DNA of 64,000 nucleotides from Ahaetulla prasina (lineage: Eukaryota > Chordata > Lepidosauria > Squamata > Colubridae), in assembly GCF_028640845.1 (NCBI RefSeq), contig NC_080542.1, positions 19,563,007 through 19,627,006 on the forward strand. Reading direction: 5' to 3'. The translations under genes were made by a program, and so were the position numbers. Under the pieces are notes generated by a model. It searched no databases, was not told the DNA's origin, and saw nothing but the letters and a program-made list of their open reading frames with translations. Below, in pieces: positions 12,701 to 47,829 of the stretch (the stretch's first letter is position 1; every line of letters begins with the position of its first letter).

Positions 12701-15700
12701 AAGGTCATGTGATCCCCTTTTGATGACCAAAATTAATGGGGAAGCCAGTTCACTTAACCACTGTGGTACTAATTTATCAACTGCAATGATTCACTTAACA
12801 AGTGTGCAGTGGTGAAATCCTTCGTGGGTTGCCACCGGTTCGCTGCCCGGCCATGCTACCCATGCATGCTACCCGCATGCATGCACAGTGCACGCCAAAC
12901 ATGCTGCGCATACATACATACATACACAGTGCATGCCAAACTCATGCTTCGTGCGGAAAAAAGAGCCTTTTGAAGGTAAGTAGGACAGCGAGGGGGGCGG
13001 AACAGCTGTGTCGCACAATTTAGATTTACTAGAAAGCAGGATTTCCTGCTTTCTAGCGAATATAAATTGCGCAGCACAGCTGATTGTCGAAAATACTGGT
13101 TCAGATGAACCGGTAGGGTTTTCTTTAAACTACCGGTTCGCCCGAACCGGTGTGAACCGGTAGCATTTTACCCCTGCAGCTGTGGCAAGAAAGGTCATAA
13201 AAGGGGGCAAAACTCACTTAACAAATTGCTCACTTAGCAATAGAAAGTTTGGGGCTCCATTGCAGTCATAGCTCAAGAACTATATTTCTATGGCATCCAT
13301 TTTTAAAAAATCAAAAACTAGGAGCTTGCAGGGGTATAAATATCTAAAAGAAAATAATAAACGAAAACATTCCATAGTAATAATAACCATTGACAATCCA
13401 TGAACTTGTTGGGTTATTGTTTGAGAGATATTAATTGAGAAACAGAAGGACCACAGAAAGACAGAAAAACAATGGGAGCAAAGTCTGACTTCCTGCTGGC
13501 TTCCCCACTGATTTGTGGGAAACCATCAGGAAGCATTGGAAATGGCAATCATGTGACCATGTCTGATAATGGCAGCACTGAAGTAGCCACAGCTGTCAAA
13601 TCTCAATCCCATAGGAATAATAGGTCATGGATTTGGACTCACTTTTAAAATTAGCTCATTTGAGATAGGTTGATTCAAAAATTGTTGCCTTGCGATGCAC
13701 TGCTTTGCCCAATTAAAGGTTACAAACAGACGAACAGGAGAATTTTAATAGTATATGGATAATAAAAACAGAATAGCAATTGGAAAACCTCTAGGGAAGT
13801 CAAGGTTTTTAAGAACTGTAAACAGCCCTGGTTGCCAGAAATTATAGTGCCATCTCCTAGGCCAGGGGTCCTCAAAGTACGGCCCATGGGCTCTGGATAC
13901 GGCCCACTGAAGCCATTAATTGGCCCACGCGGGACCATGAGGCTGCTTCGCCCACATTGCCCCGCCTACCCGCCGGCCCCCACCTGCCTTCTGGAAACCA
14001 AGGAGACGAAAAACGGGACGTGTGGAGGCCCTAGGAGGCCAAAAATAGATCTGTTTTTGCTTCTCCAGAGAGAGAGGGAGGGACACACACACACACACAC
14101 ACACACAAATCCCATACCCACACTTACCCCAAGGCAGCCACATCCCTTCCCTAACCTGCTTTCCACCCCTAGGAGCATAACAAATTCAAGTTTAATTTCT
14201 GTGTATTGTTAAATGGACTGCTAAATTGGCCACACCCACCCAGTCACATGACCACGTAAACACACCCACCCAGCAGATCCGCCCCTCAACAGTCTGGGGA
14301 GCTGTGAATTGGCCCCCTGTTTAACAAGTTTGAGGACCCTTGTCCTAGACAATAATTTGAAGCCATTAATGGGAAAATGCAGAAGAATGTAAGCCAACAT
14401 TCAGAATGGTTGAATGCTTCCTTTACAAGGGGAAAAAAAAAATTTAGCTTGGAAAAACATTGACTGATCAATGTTGGCACTATAATTTCTTGCAATCAGG
14501 GCTGATCAAGGTATATAAAGCCATGCACAGACGGTGTGGAGAATGTGGCCAGAGATCATGGAGATTTTCTTCTTCTCTGAAAACAGTTTGGATCGGGGAA
14601 TCTAATGAAGCTGCGAAGAGATCTAGAATTGACAAAAGAAAATCTTTACAACCGCACATAATTGACCCGTGGAGTTCATTACCACAAGAATGGGGATGGC
14701 TACTGACTTTATGGGCACTGGGCACATTCATGAAGAATTGCTCCATCAAGATATTAAGTCTTCAAGACAATGTTATTTCTGGGTTGGGGTCAGGGGATCT
14801 ACAAAGGGTAGCTATGACGTGATGACAGGAGTAGAGCATGCCTTTGTGAGCATTCATTCCAGAGACATCTGGTTGGGGGAGAGAAAGTGCTGGGCTAAGA
14901 ACCATGTTGGACTAATCCAGAAGGATAACCTCTTTTGGTTACCTGAGGATGGTCAACAGTTGTAGAGACCGCTTGGCTTCCAGGACGTTCTGAAGAATCT
15001 AGCATTTCTTAGTTTGGGTTCCACACCCAAGGGAAGACTACCCCTCCTGCTTAACACTTAGAAATGAGATCCTTCAGGATGTCTTGCCTCCATATTGACT
15101 CTGTACCATCTCCTTCCCTCTAGCGAGCCTCCCCTCGCCCATGACGCTACAACAACTTGAAGTGCCCATCATTGGTCTGGACACCTGCAGGTGCCTGTAC
15201 AGAAGGAATCCAGATCCCGAGGAGTCCCACACCCTCCACCGTGACATGATGTGTGCTGGCTTTGTAGAAGGCAAGAAGGATGCCTGTCAGGTGAGGCCAC
15301 TGGGAGGTTGTTAGAGGTGCCATTAATTGGCCAAATGTGGTGGTAGTGTTGGTGTTAAGACACAAGGCCATGAAAACCATCCTCTGCAGGTGTTCTCAGG
15401 CATTTTATGAGGATTGTACAAGAAAGCAGTCTTTTATTAGAGGAGGCTAATAAACAGTTTGGTTTTCAAGTGCTTGTGCTCTAGAGGGTGTTTCTCAACA
15501 TTAGCAACTTTAAGATGGGTGGACTTCAACTCCCAGAATTCCCCAGACTGGCTGGGGAATTCTGGGAGTTGAAGTCCACCCATCTTAAAGTTATCAGATT
15601 TGAAAATCACTGTTATAACCTCTCTCCATTTCTGACTCCTCTTCATATTATCAGGCAGTATGCTAACGGATTCTCAACTTCTTTTCTTTTCCTTTGCTAC

Positions 15701-16149
15701 CACCGCCCCCACCTCAAAAAAATATATGATCCCATTAAATGACTTTAATTCCTTTCATTGTTGTTTTTTAGGGTGATTCCGGAGGTCCCCTTTCCTGTCT
15801 CGTGGACAACGCCTGGTTCCTGGCTGGCGTCGTGAGCTGGGGATCCAGCTGTGGGGCTGCCAACAGACCTGGTGTTTACATCCGCCTTCCTTTCTATGCC
15901 GACTGGATTAAGGAAAAAGTTCCAGAAGTACAGCTTCAGCAAGTGGCAGTCCCTACAAAGGCAGCCCCGGAAGAGGCCTTATGTTCCAATTCTACAGGAG
16001 GGGGAGGCCCCTATGATGACATCCAATCCTCACCAGGCTGGAACCGGCCCCTCAGCCCAGGCAAGATCCCTCCCAGCAGTTCTGTTTCCCTAGCCTGCTG
16101 GGTTGGTCTACCACTTCTTCTTCTCCTCCTCCAGACCTGCCTGTGGTAA
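9770..16149 (+). CDS. PRSS8: Prostasin-like GPI-anchored serine protease, five exons found (5' signal exon missing)
   Basis: Joined exons are 9770-9793, 10258-10420, 12006-12280, 15124-15290 and 15772-16149. All have AG/GT borders and compatible phases, giving 334 residues plus stop. The chain has an activation site R|IVGG, the catalytic His in SAAHC, Asp in GDIALVKL and Ser in GDSGGP. The Asp six residues before that Ser (DACQGDS) predicts trypsin-like cleavage after Lys/Arg. After the S1 domain comes a Gly/Pro/Ser-rich stalk and a hydrophobic C-terminus ([15 protein letters not shown]), as expected of a GPI-anchor signal. In mammals prostasin is an epithelial membrane protease that acts on ENaC and matriptase. 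It is convergent with KAT8, as in mammals, which supports PRSS8 over other S1 paralogues. The signal-peptide exon, expected upstream and ending in phase 1, was not found; it may lie upstream of the window. Another prostasin/tryptase-like paralogue remains possible. Confidence 0.82.
10258..10420 (+). CDS. PRSS8: PRSS8-like exon: activation site and catalytic His
   Basis: The 163-nt exon is bounded by CTGCAG and GTAAGT. It encodes LCGVPALGR, the new N-terminus [15 protein letters not shown] and SAAHC with the catalytic His. The leading Cys (LCG) is the usual partner that keeps the propeptide disulfide-linked to the catalytic chain. Confidence 0.92.
10448..11125 (+). repeat. Sauria-type SINE split by a MITE
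   Basis: The SINE head and body (GGAGACTGTGAGTTCTAGTC, GAAAGCTGGCTGGGTGACTT) end at 10672. The tail CACCTTGAGCGATTTGTAAA with AATAATAAAG resumes at 11066. The MITE 10673-11065 sits at a TA between them. PRSS8-like intron. Confidence 0.82.
10673..11065. repeat. TA-flanked MITE inside a Sauria SINE
   Basis: Starts CAGGTAGTCCTCCACTTA, ends GCGAGGACTACCTG, flanked by TA on both sides. Confidence 0.92.
11362..11764. repeat. MITE, CAGGTAGTCC family, reverse
   Basis: Reverse orientation; GAAGGTCGCAAAAGGGGATC and GTAACTTCGAACGGTCACTA are family landmarks. Confidence 0.82.
12006..12280 (+). CDS. PRSS8: PRSS8-like exon: catalytic Asp
   Basis: The 275-nt exon follows TCTCTACAG and ends at GTAAGG. It encodes [15 protein letters not shown], then [12 protein letters not shown] with the catalytic Asp, then IRPICLPA and CTVTGWGNV. 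The EGSQGDIAL stretch is close to mammalian prostasin. Confidence 0.93.
12522..13282. repeat. MITE, CAGGTAGTCC family, split by a hAT element
   Basis: The left part runs to 12806 and the right part resumes at 13177 with GCTGTGGCAAGAAAGGTCAT. The insert is the hAT MITE 12807-13176. PRSS8-like intron. Confidence 0.85.
12807..13176. repeat. hAT MITE, ACCGGT-rich type, inside a MITE
   Basis: CAGTGGTGAAATCC to TAGCATTTTACCCCTG, with multiple ACCGGT motifs. Flanks CAAGTGTG/CAGCTGTG agree with the host MITE. Confidence 0.82.
13863..14342. repeat. hAT element, 480 bp, GGTCCTCAAAGT end type
   Basis: CAGGGGTCCTCAAAGTACGG to AAGTTTGAGGACCCTTG. Target duplication TCCTAGGC/TCCTAGAC. Contains an (AC)n run at 14083-14107. 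Confidence 0.88.
14083..14107 (+). repeat. (AC)n microsatellite
   Basis: Twelve AC units inside a hAT element. Confidence 0.95.
14345..14965 (+). other. Probable old, unclassified repeat in a PRSS8-like intron
   Basis: Open frames here (14460-14822, 14669-14965) have no known domain. GACCCGTGGAGTTCATTACC and GGCACATTCATGAAGAATTG resemble old LINE 3' ends, so this is more likely transposon debris than a gene. Confidence 0.4.
15124..15290 (+). CDS. PRSS8: PRSS8-like exon: pre-active-site segment
   Basis: The 167-nt exon follows CCCTCTAG and ends CAG|GTGAGG (phase 0). It encodes [18 protein letters not shown], then [15 protein letters not shown], which includes the specificity Asp (DACQ). The layout matches the matching exon of other S1 protease genes. 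Confidence 0.92.
15485..15612. repeat. Palindromic hAT-like MITE, degraded ends
   Basis: The core AACTCCCAGAATTCCCCAG and its complement are perfect, but the outer ends differ from the other copies. PRSS8-like intron. Confidence 0.75.
15772..16149 (+). CDS. PRSS8: PRSS8-like last exon: catalytic Ser, stalk, GPI signal
   Basis: The 378-nt exon after TTTTTAG begins GDSGGPL with the catalytic Ser and continues [10 protein letters not shown], then [20 protein letters not shown], the end of the protease fold. About 75 residues of stalk follow, then a leucine-rich tail and stop TAA at 16147-16149. The tail supports membrane attachment. Confidence 0.93.
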   Translation, partial: GDSGGPLSCLVDNAWFLAGVVSWGSSCGAANRPGVYIRLPFYADWIKEKVPEVQLQQVAVPTKAAPEEALCSNSTGGGGPYDDIQSSPGWNRPLSPGKIPPSSSVSLACWVGLPLLLLLLQTCLW

Positions 16150-16521
16150 TTTTCCACTCCCACCCAAAATTGCGCAGGGAATGTGGTTGTCTTCCTATTT
16201 TTATCCTCCCTATTTCATAGCCTGCTGTGCTTCAAGCTTTCTCTTTGCATGCTGGGCCGAGAAGGCAGAGTGATTCAGTTGGGACGTGGTACTGTACCTA
16301 CCCAAACTGCCTCTCAGGTGATCATTGAGTGTGTATTTTGTAAATCCACTTTTGGTCTTGGCCTAGCATACGGCTTTTTAAAAAGTTCACTATTTCACTC
16401 CTATTCCTGGCTTTTACTCGGAGGATCTAATTCATAATTTTCCGAGTGTGTCTATTTTTTGCCCCTTTCCCATTTCCTTTCCCTGGCCTTTTTTTAAAAT
16501 CATAGTTGGATACAAATCTGT

Positions 16522-16527
16522 AATAAA
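16522..16527 (+). promoter_or_regulatory. Candidate poly(A) signal of the PRSS8-like gene
   Basis: An AATAAA hexamer lies about 370 bp after the stop codon, followed by a T-rich run. A second AATAAA near 17385 is a weaker alternative. Confidence 0.55.
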
Positions 16528-18691
16528 CCTGTTTTTTTTTTTTTTTGCTGTGGACATAATTTCATAAATTAGTGGGAGCCTAGTGTCCTTTTTAGGCAAA
16601 TTCCTGAACTGCGTTTGAATATGAGTAATCCCTCTGTTGAGTAGTTGGCACCCTTCTCCCATTGCATTCCTTGCATACGTTTTGAAACGTGATCGGTTTC
16701 AAGACAGCTTCCACTCTGTCCAGTTCCTCCTTTCCTGCTCATAATGTGAATTCTCTTGTAGCCTTCCTAACAGTTGCTGTGAAGACAAGGTCCTCCACAA
16801 TAGTTGGACGTTATTCAAGGACCAAAGTTGAGCCCTTTGAAGAGAATCGGTCAGCTGAATCCTTTCTTCCTTAGGATTTAATTGAGATCGCCGTCTGATG
16901 TCTTGCCCAAGGGAGAACAGTATAATGTGCCTTAATGTAATTTCTCCCACTTAAAGATCATTGCCTTGCCAAGTAGACAATGACATTAGTTAACTTGGAT
17001 GGTGAGAGGATTTTTACAGGGTTAGCAGTTCTGCTGTCTTAGGTTGTCATGGTCTCAGCTTATGTGAAACAGATCAAGGATGTTATTAAAGTACAATGCA
17101 ACCACTGAGCTCTGAAAAAGGGATATATTCGATAGCAGGGGTCTCCAACCTTGGCAACTTTAAGCCTGGAGGACTTCAACTCCCAGAATACTCCAGCCAG
17201 CAAAGCTGGCTGGGGAATTCTGGGAGTTGAAGTCCTCCAGGCTTAAAGTTGCCAAGGTTGGAGACCCCTGTTCTATAGGACCACTTCCGCCCATGTTTGG
17301 GTTTACTTGACCCTTCCCCCCCCCACTTCTGGGCTCTCTATGTGACTTGGTATTTACCCACCTCTCCTTCTGGCTCACAGACTGAATAAAAGGAGGCTCG
17401 GCAGGGGTGCTGGGACTTTGAAACTAACCTGCTGCCTTTTGATCTTTGGCTGGGGGATTAGGCCCACTTCTGTGTGCTGCTAGCCTTGCAGTTTTGCCTG
17501 ATTTAAGGCGAAATTGTGCAGGGGTGGAAATGCATCCTCTGGATGTTTCCGCTGTATAATTTATGAACCCCTCCAAGGTGGGATGAGGGCAGAGATTCTG
17601 GGATGTTCTTACGTGTGTGGACACCTCAGGTCAAGAGATACCGTCAGTTTTTGTTCTGTGTCACCAATTGTCAGCCTGACAGATTTATGGAGCAGCACGG
17701 ACCCTGATGTGAAGGCGATGAAGGAGACCACTTGTTTCCAAGTATGCTTGGACAGAAATATCTGCTAGCATGGACGCAGAATTAAATGGAGTGGGACTGA
17801 TGATTGAAATTGCCCTCTTTGGGTGAAAAGAGGATTGCAACTTTATTTAGGTAATTTATGTTTGCACACACTTAAAAAAAAAACCTAATGTACGGATCAT
17901 CTTTTAAGGAAGGACTGAAATCAGTTGTTCTTTTTGAAATGAAGGGTTTTAAATAAAACAGTAATTCTACACTAGTACGACTTTTATTTATTACCAAAGG
18001 GAAGGTTTGTGGACTTTAATCTCCCAAGAAATGTCAAGGTAGAACTAGGTAAAATTTTTAACAGATTACGAAGCAGTTGCTTATGAGCATTAACATATCT
18101 ACAGGTAGAGTTCTCCAGAAGGCATGCAGGAAGTAGATGCCAAACTACCAGGATCTGCATTGCCTGCAGCTGAGCAAAATGACTCATGCAATTGATCTTG
18201 TCACATGAGCTGTGGCATGAATACTTGGCATGAGTTGGTCAAGAGTCTGGGATTATGATAGGTGTGCAATTCTTATACCAAACTGTCACTAGACCCAAGC
18301 TGATCAAGAAAAACAACCCAGTCATATTTGGCAAGTGAGGTTCATCGAGGTTGGGTGTTAAAACAATTAACATCTTGGTGTGCTGTTGTTAGTCAAACCT
18401 TGTGAAAATGAGGAAGAGATGCATTAGTAAACCCCTTCACAAGAAGGGTAACAAGTGTGAACTACCTGTTATGAAAAGGACATGGTTTCTGTGACCTAAG
18501 CATAATGATACAAATTAGACTTCATTTCCTGTTATAGGTTTGTTCCTCCTTAGAAGGATCTTTTCTCTAGTTTTCCTTTCCCAGGGTTGTTCCTTGTCGT
18601 TGGCAGTTTTTTCACTGTGCCACCATTAAGGATCAGCTGTAATTCTTGTAAATGAGTCATAAAAACGGCACAGCACTTGTGTTATGTTTTT
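16528..18691. other. PRSS8-KAT8 intergenic region
   Basis: Between the two candidate poly(A) sites. Only one hAT MITE (17136-17270) was seen; the rest is unique sequence with no supported gene. Confidence 0.6.
17136..17270. repeat. Palindromic hAT MITE
   Basis: CAGGGGTCTCCAACCTTGGC to its complement, 135 bp. Target duplication TTCGATAG/TTCTATAG. Confidence 0.93.
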
Positions 18692-18697
18692 TTTATT
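18692..18697 (-). promoter_or_regulatory. Candidate KAT8 poly(A) signal
   Basis: AATAAA on the minus strand, with GT-rich sequence downstream. Another AATAAA lies near 17980, so the true end is uncertain. Confidence 0.4.
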
Positions 18698-20357
18698 AAA
18701 ATATTTCTTAAGCAGAACACACTATATATATGGTATACACAATAACTACAGCAACTATGGTGAATAGATGTTTCTACTCAAGACATCCACAAGCTTCAGG
18801 GTCCTCCCAAAATCACGGTCGCCAGGACTGAAAGTATGCAAGGACCTCAGAGGAAACCAGTGTTATAAAGTTTTTCCTCTTCGGTTCACTTGATCGCTTC
18901 AAAGAGACTTTTGATCTTTTGGAAAAGCCCCTTCTCATTTGATCACCAATAAATATGGTTCATAAGATAGAAGGGGGAAATGTTGAGCAATCCTACAATA
19001 TCCTTCTAGACCAGGGGTCTCCAACCACGACAACTTTTAAGACTTGTGGACTTCAACTCTCAGAGTTCCTCAGCCAGCAAAGCTGGCTGAGAAATTCTGG
19101 AAGTTGAAGTCCACGAGTCTTAAAGTTGCCAAGGTTGGAGACCCCTGTTCTAGACAGTTTTCTCCAATCCAGAGTTCATTCATTCATCTGGGTAAAGGCT
19201 GCCTTTTAGAAGGGCACCTAATTTAAAAGAACATTTTTCCCCACCCTCGTTCAATGTTTTGTTCCTAGAGAGAACCATTTCCTTTGAGGCTCTGCAAAAG
19301 GAATTAGTCAATTCCTTTTAGTAACATCATAGAAGCCACACTGCACCTCAGAACAGCCTTTTTATATGTGCTTATTTTCACTCCCCACCCCACCCCCGAG
19401 TCTTAACATCCAAATCATGACTCTCGTGCTACTGGCTACCAAGCATTCAATTCTAATACAACTTATTATTTTGGCAGCACTGATCTTAAAAATTGACTTT
19501 GGAGCCAGTGATACTGCTTCAAAACATTCTCTCTCTCTTGTCCCCACATTGCTAATAGCTATGTGACAGTGGAAGAAGGATTCAAGCTATTTATCTAGTA
19601 TGCCTAAAAACATGTATGAGCTTTGATAGACTTGCCTCCTTTTGAAGATACTGAGAGCGTCAACAGATCTACCAAGAGAGACTTAGAGAATTACAGAAGA
19701 CACATTTTTTTTCCAAATTTCGAACAAGGCTGATTGTTCAGTGTTTCAATAAGCTGGAGATCTCCAGCATCTCTTTTGGAGAAGTCAATCTTCCTTCCTA
19801 GGATAGTCAATAATCTAGTTTTCAGTATTACTGGTAGTAAACATTGCCTCCAACTTTCATTGACCATATGCTGCTCAAATATCCAACCCCTGTGTTTATT
19901 TACTGCTCAGATGCTTTTGTGTTCTACCACAATTCTGCCAATATTTAATTACCTCTTTGATTCCAGGACTAGTAATATCACAAAGTCAGTTAGAATGGTC
20001 AATCAGAAATGATAGAATAATTTATCTGCTCCTTTTATGATAAGAATGAGGATGTCTATTTTAGAGAAGATAACAAGTTTGGCAAGAAATAACAAAAAAC
20101 CAGTCCTATATCGAGCAACAGAAGAAAAAAAAGGGGATAAATAGGTAGCTCTTCATTCAAATGAACCAACCTGGGCAGAATTGCTGCAAACTCAAAAATC
20201 ACCTGTTTTCAGGTGTTTCTCATAACCCCAAACCATCTGTTCCATGTATGCCCTTTCTGTAAAAGACTGGCAGCAATGCTAAATTACTGAACATCTTCTA
20301 AAATAAAAAAGCAGATGTGGAGCCAAACCCTTTCATTTTTTCAAGTTGGTTTTTCCT
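18698..20357 (-). other. Probable KAT8 3' UTR
   Basis: Non-coding stretch between the KAT8 stop and a candidate poly(A) signal at 18692-18697. It is mostly unique sequence apart from the palindromic hAT MITE at 19012-19147. The 3' end is predicted. Confidence 0.45.
19012..19147. repeat. Palindromic hAT MITE in the probable KAT8 3' UTR
   Basis: 136 bp, ends as in the other copies, perfect 8-bp target duplication TTCTAGAC. Confidence 0.95.
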
Positions 20358-44776
<24,419 letters not shown>

Positions 44777-44960
44777 GACAACCGCCACCGCGACAACAAC
44801 TCAGGCGCGGGAAAGACGCTCCAGTCGCATCTAACGGCTCACCCACCCCCCACACTTTACAGGCCCAAACCGGAAGTGATTTCCCTGGGTCATCATAGAG
44901 ATAAAACTTCCCGGCAGGGGCGCATACGTGTGACGTAAACCGGCCGTGGTCACCTGACGC
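44777..44960 (-). promoter_or_regulatory. KAT8: KAT8 promoter / CpG-rich 5' region
   Basis: A CpG-rich block covers exon 1 and the sequence upstream of the ATG (about 44500-44960). On the plus strand it contains an ETS-type CCGGAAGTG at 44870-44878 and a CRE-like TGACGTAA at 44931-44938. These are typical of TATA-less housekeeping promoters. The transcription start was not determined. Confidence 0.6.
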
Positions 44961-45019
44961 CACGCCGTCACCTTGCGCTGTGTTGCTGGGAAATCGAGTT
45001 TTTTTTTAACTGTCTCTGG

Positions 45020-45180
45020 AGAAGAATCTCTATGGATATTCTCAATCATTGAAGTCATGCTTGTCTCAAAGGTGCTTTCCCTCCCCCAAAAAAGGCGACT
45101 GGACTTTTTATCCCCCCTAAAATCGAGTTGCCTTCTGAAAAATAAAGCACCTTTGAGTTCCCTGACATTTGTTTCACCGT
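45020..45180. repeat. Fold-back repeat, same family, short
   Basis: TCTCAAAGGTGCTTTCCCTC then AAAAATAAAGCACCTTTGAG in inverted order. Confidence 0.6.
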
Positions 45181-45509
45181 GATATTAAGCCGAAGCTGTG
45201 CTTTCTTTTCCAGGAATATAGCGCCACACACCTGACGGTTCCTTCAGATATTAACTTACAATTTCCAGAAATTCCAGCCACTGTAGCTAATGAGAAGGAA
45301 TGCTGGGAGTTGTAGTTCAGGAACATCTGGAGCACTGTCGTTCAGAAACACTAGTTCAGAAATATAGCGTGGTGGTGGTTGTGCTTTCCAGCTGTTACCC
45401 GAATCCAGTGGGATGCCCTTTTGTTCCCCATAGGGACTATTTTTTGTTCAAACTGCTCTATAAAAAGTAAAGCAATTCATTTTACCCTGCATCATTATAG
45501 TTGTTGTTG

Positions 45510-45552
45510 TTATTACTACTACTACTACTACTATTACTACTACTATTACTAT
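45510..45552 (+). repeat. (TAC)n microsatellite with interruptions
   Basis: TACTACTACTACTACTATTA and continuing. Confidence 0.9.
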
Positions 45553-45569
45553 GTATCTTGTCTAATCAG

Positions 45570-46100
45570 GTGAAAAGAAGGACTTGAGGCGACATGATAG
45601 CAATGTTCCAATATTTGAGGGGCTGCCACAAAGTTTGCATCCAGTTTTTGGCCACTACGTTATGAAAAAGATGTTGAGACTTTGGAAAAGGTGCAAAGGA
45701 AAGGAACTAAGATGATTAAGGGCTTGGAGATAAAAACAAATGGAGAATGGTTGCAAGAATTGGGAATGGCCAGTCTAGAGAAAAGGACTTAAGGGTGACA
45801 TAATAGCAGTATTCCAGTATTTGAGGGGCTGCCACAGAGAAGAGGGGGTCAACTTATTTTCCAAAGCACCAGAAGGCAAGGCAAGAAACAATGGATGGAA
45901 ACAAATCAAGGAGATAAAGCAATCCAGAACTAAGGAGAAATCTCCTAACAGTGAGAACAATTAATCAGTGGAAGGACTTGCCTTCAGAAGTTGTAACTGC
46001 TCTACTGCTGTTGAGACTGGACAGCCACTTGTCTGAAATACTTGAGCAAGGGGTTGGAATAGAAGACCTCCAAGGTCTGTGATTCTGTTATATTGCAATT
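45570..46100 (+). repeat. CR1-like LINE 3' region, rearranged
   Basis: The GACATGATAGCAATGTTCCA segment appears once at 45592 and again as GACATAATAGCAGTATTCCA at 45797. A short rearrangement or two insertions are possible. Confidence 0.78.
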
Positions 46101-46104
46101 ATTT

Positions 46105-46990
46105 CAGAGTGACTGAATGATCAAAATACATCACGTACCAAAATATACAAGATCAGACAAAGTTTGACTAGAAGGAAATAAAGCTCAGGATATCTCGTGT
46201 AGAACCAGTTCACGTAGGATCCTCCAAGTATGAATATTTGGAGTTCCAAAGGGACTAATTTTTTTTAAAAAAATTGTCATGCTTCTTGTGAGAATTTCTG
46301 CTATGGGGCTTTTAAAGAAATGCAGTAAGTTACATAAATAATACTACATCAGTGATGCTACTGAATGCTAATAGCAATAGCATTTAGACTTTACAGCCCT
46401 CTAAGCTGTTAGCATATTGCCAACAATCTGGCTCGTCGTTTTACGACATTGGAAGATACACTTGATCATCTGATACACTTTTTCACTGACACTTTTTTTG
46501 GTAAGCTTTGATGAAAAGAATATTTTGTTTTTACTTTTATAAACTTGACGCACTGCAGACAAAGCTTGAGGCTGTATGAAATTTTTAATGAGTCTTTATT
46601 GAGAAACACTGATGAAAGCATATGATTACAATAAATCTGAAACACCATCAGTACAAAATTAATAAAATGCACTAGGGCAAATATTCTATACACAGCCTTT
46701 TACTCAATTGTTATTCAAGAGTATCACTAAGGAACTTACTTAACGCATGAAGGACAGGAACGTTTCTATTGCTCTCTATGAAAAGAGTCAGCATAAATGA
46801 AAACAAGCCTTTTGTTTATTTACATTTTTAAATAATTTCAGACTATTTTTTTGATGCTCTGTTTTGTGAGTTTTAAGTTAAATGCTATCATGGCAAGTAA
46901 AGCAATGTTTTAACATTGCTCTTCAAATTTGTTATAGGGGTTATATAACCCCTCCAATTTTTGGTATCCTATTTCTCCATGGGTGCCAGT
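46105..46990. other. Non-coding, AT-rich intergenic sequence
   Basis: No exon recognised; a short SINE-tail-like stretch (AGCAATAGCATTTAGAC) at about 46370-46460. Confidence 0.5.
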
Positions 46991-47165
46991 TTGGTATAGT
47001 AGTGAAAATATCAGCTGAGACTGAGTTCTAGTTTCATGGCTCCCCCCTTAGGCACAAAGCCAGCTGGAAGGAGGAAGGAGGCAATGGCAAATCACTTCTG
47101 AAAAACCATTGCAAAGAAAACTGTCACACTTGACCAATCTTCCAGAATTGGACACAATGAAAGAA
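46990..47165 (+). repeat. Sauria-like SINE fragment
   Basis: TTCTAGTTTCATGGC, AAAGCCAGCTGGAAGG and AGGCAATGGCAAATCACTTC are related to the Sauria SINE body; degraded. Confidence 0.5.
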
Positions 47166-47829
47166 AGGGGAGGGGAGTATTTCCCTAAATGTACAGTTTT
47201 GGGATAACCGGGTTACATCAACTTATTGTTTTGACCGTGTTGGCAATAACGTTTTCTTAAAAATTGAGATGGATTGACCGAAAAATTGGACAAATGACTT
47301 CTAAGAATTGTGCAAGATGTGATGTGAATAATTCATGAATCAGTAGAATGCAGTAGGAATTAGTTAAGGCTTTAAAACCAGCGAACTATATCTACAGATA
47401 GTCCTCGACTTATAACAATTCATTTTAGTAACTGTTACAACAACACTGAAATCTTTTTCACATGGGAATGTTGCAGCATTCCCATGGTTATGTGATAACT
47501 TTTTGCAACTCTCTGGCAAGCAAAGTCAATGGGGAAGCCAGATTCATTTAGAATAGAATAGAATAGAATTTTTTATTGGCCAAGTGTGATTGGACACACA
47601 AGAAATTTGTCTTGGTGCATATGCTCTCAGTGTATGTAAAAGAAAAGATACGTTCATCAAGGTACATTTACAACACAAGTGATGGTCAATATATCAATAT
47701 AAATCATAAGGATTGCCAGCAACAAAGTTACAGTCATACAGTCATAAGTGGAAAGAGATTGGTGATGGGAACGATGAGAAGATTAATAGTAGTGCAGATT
47801 TAGTAAATAGTTTGACAGTGTTGAGGGAA

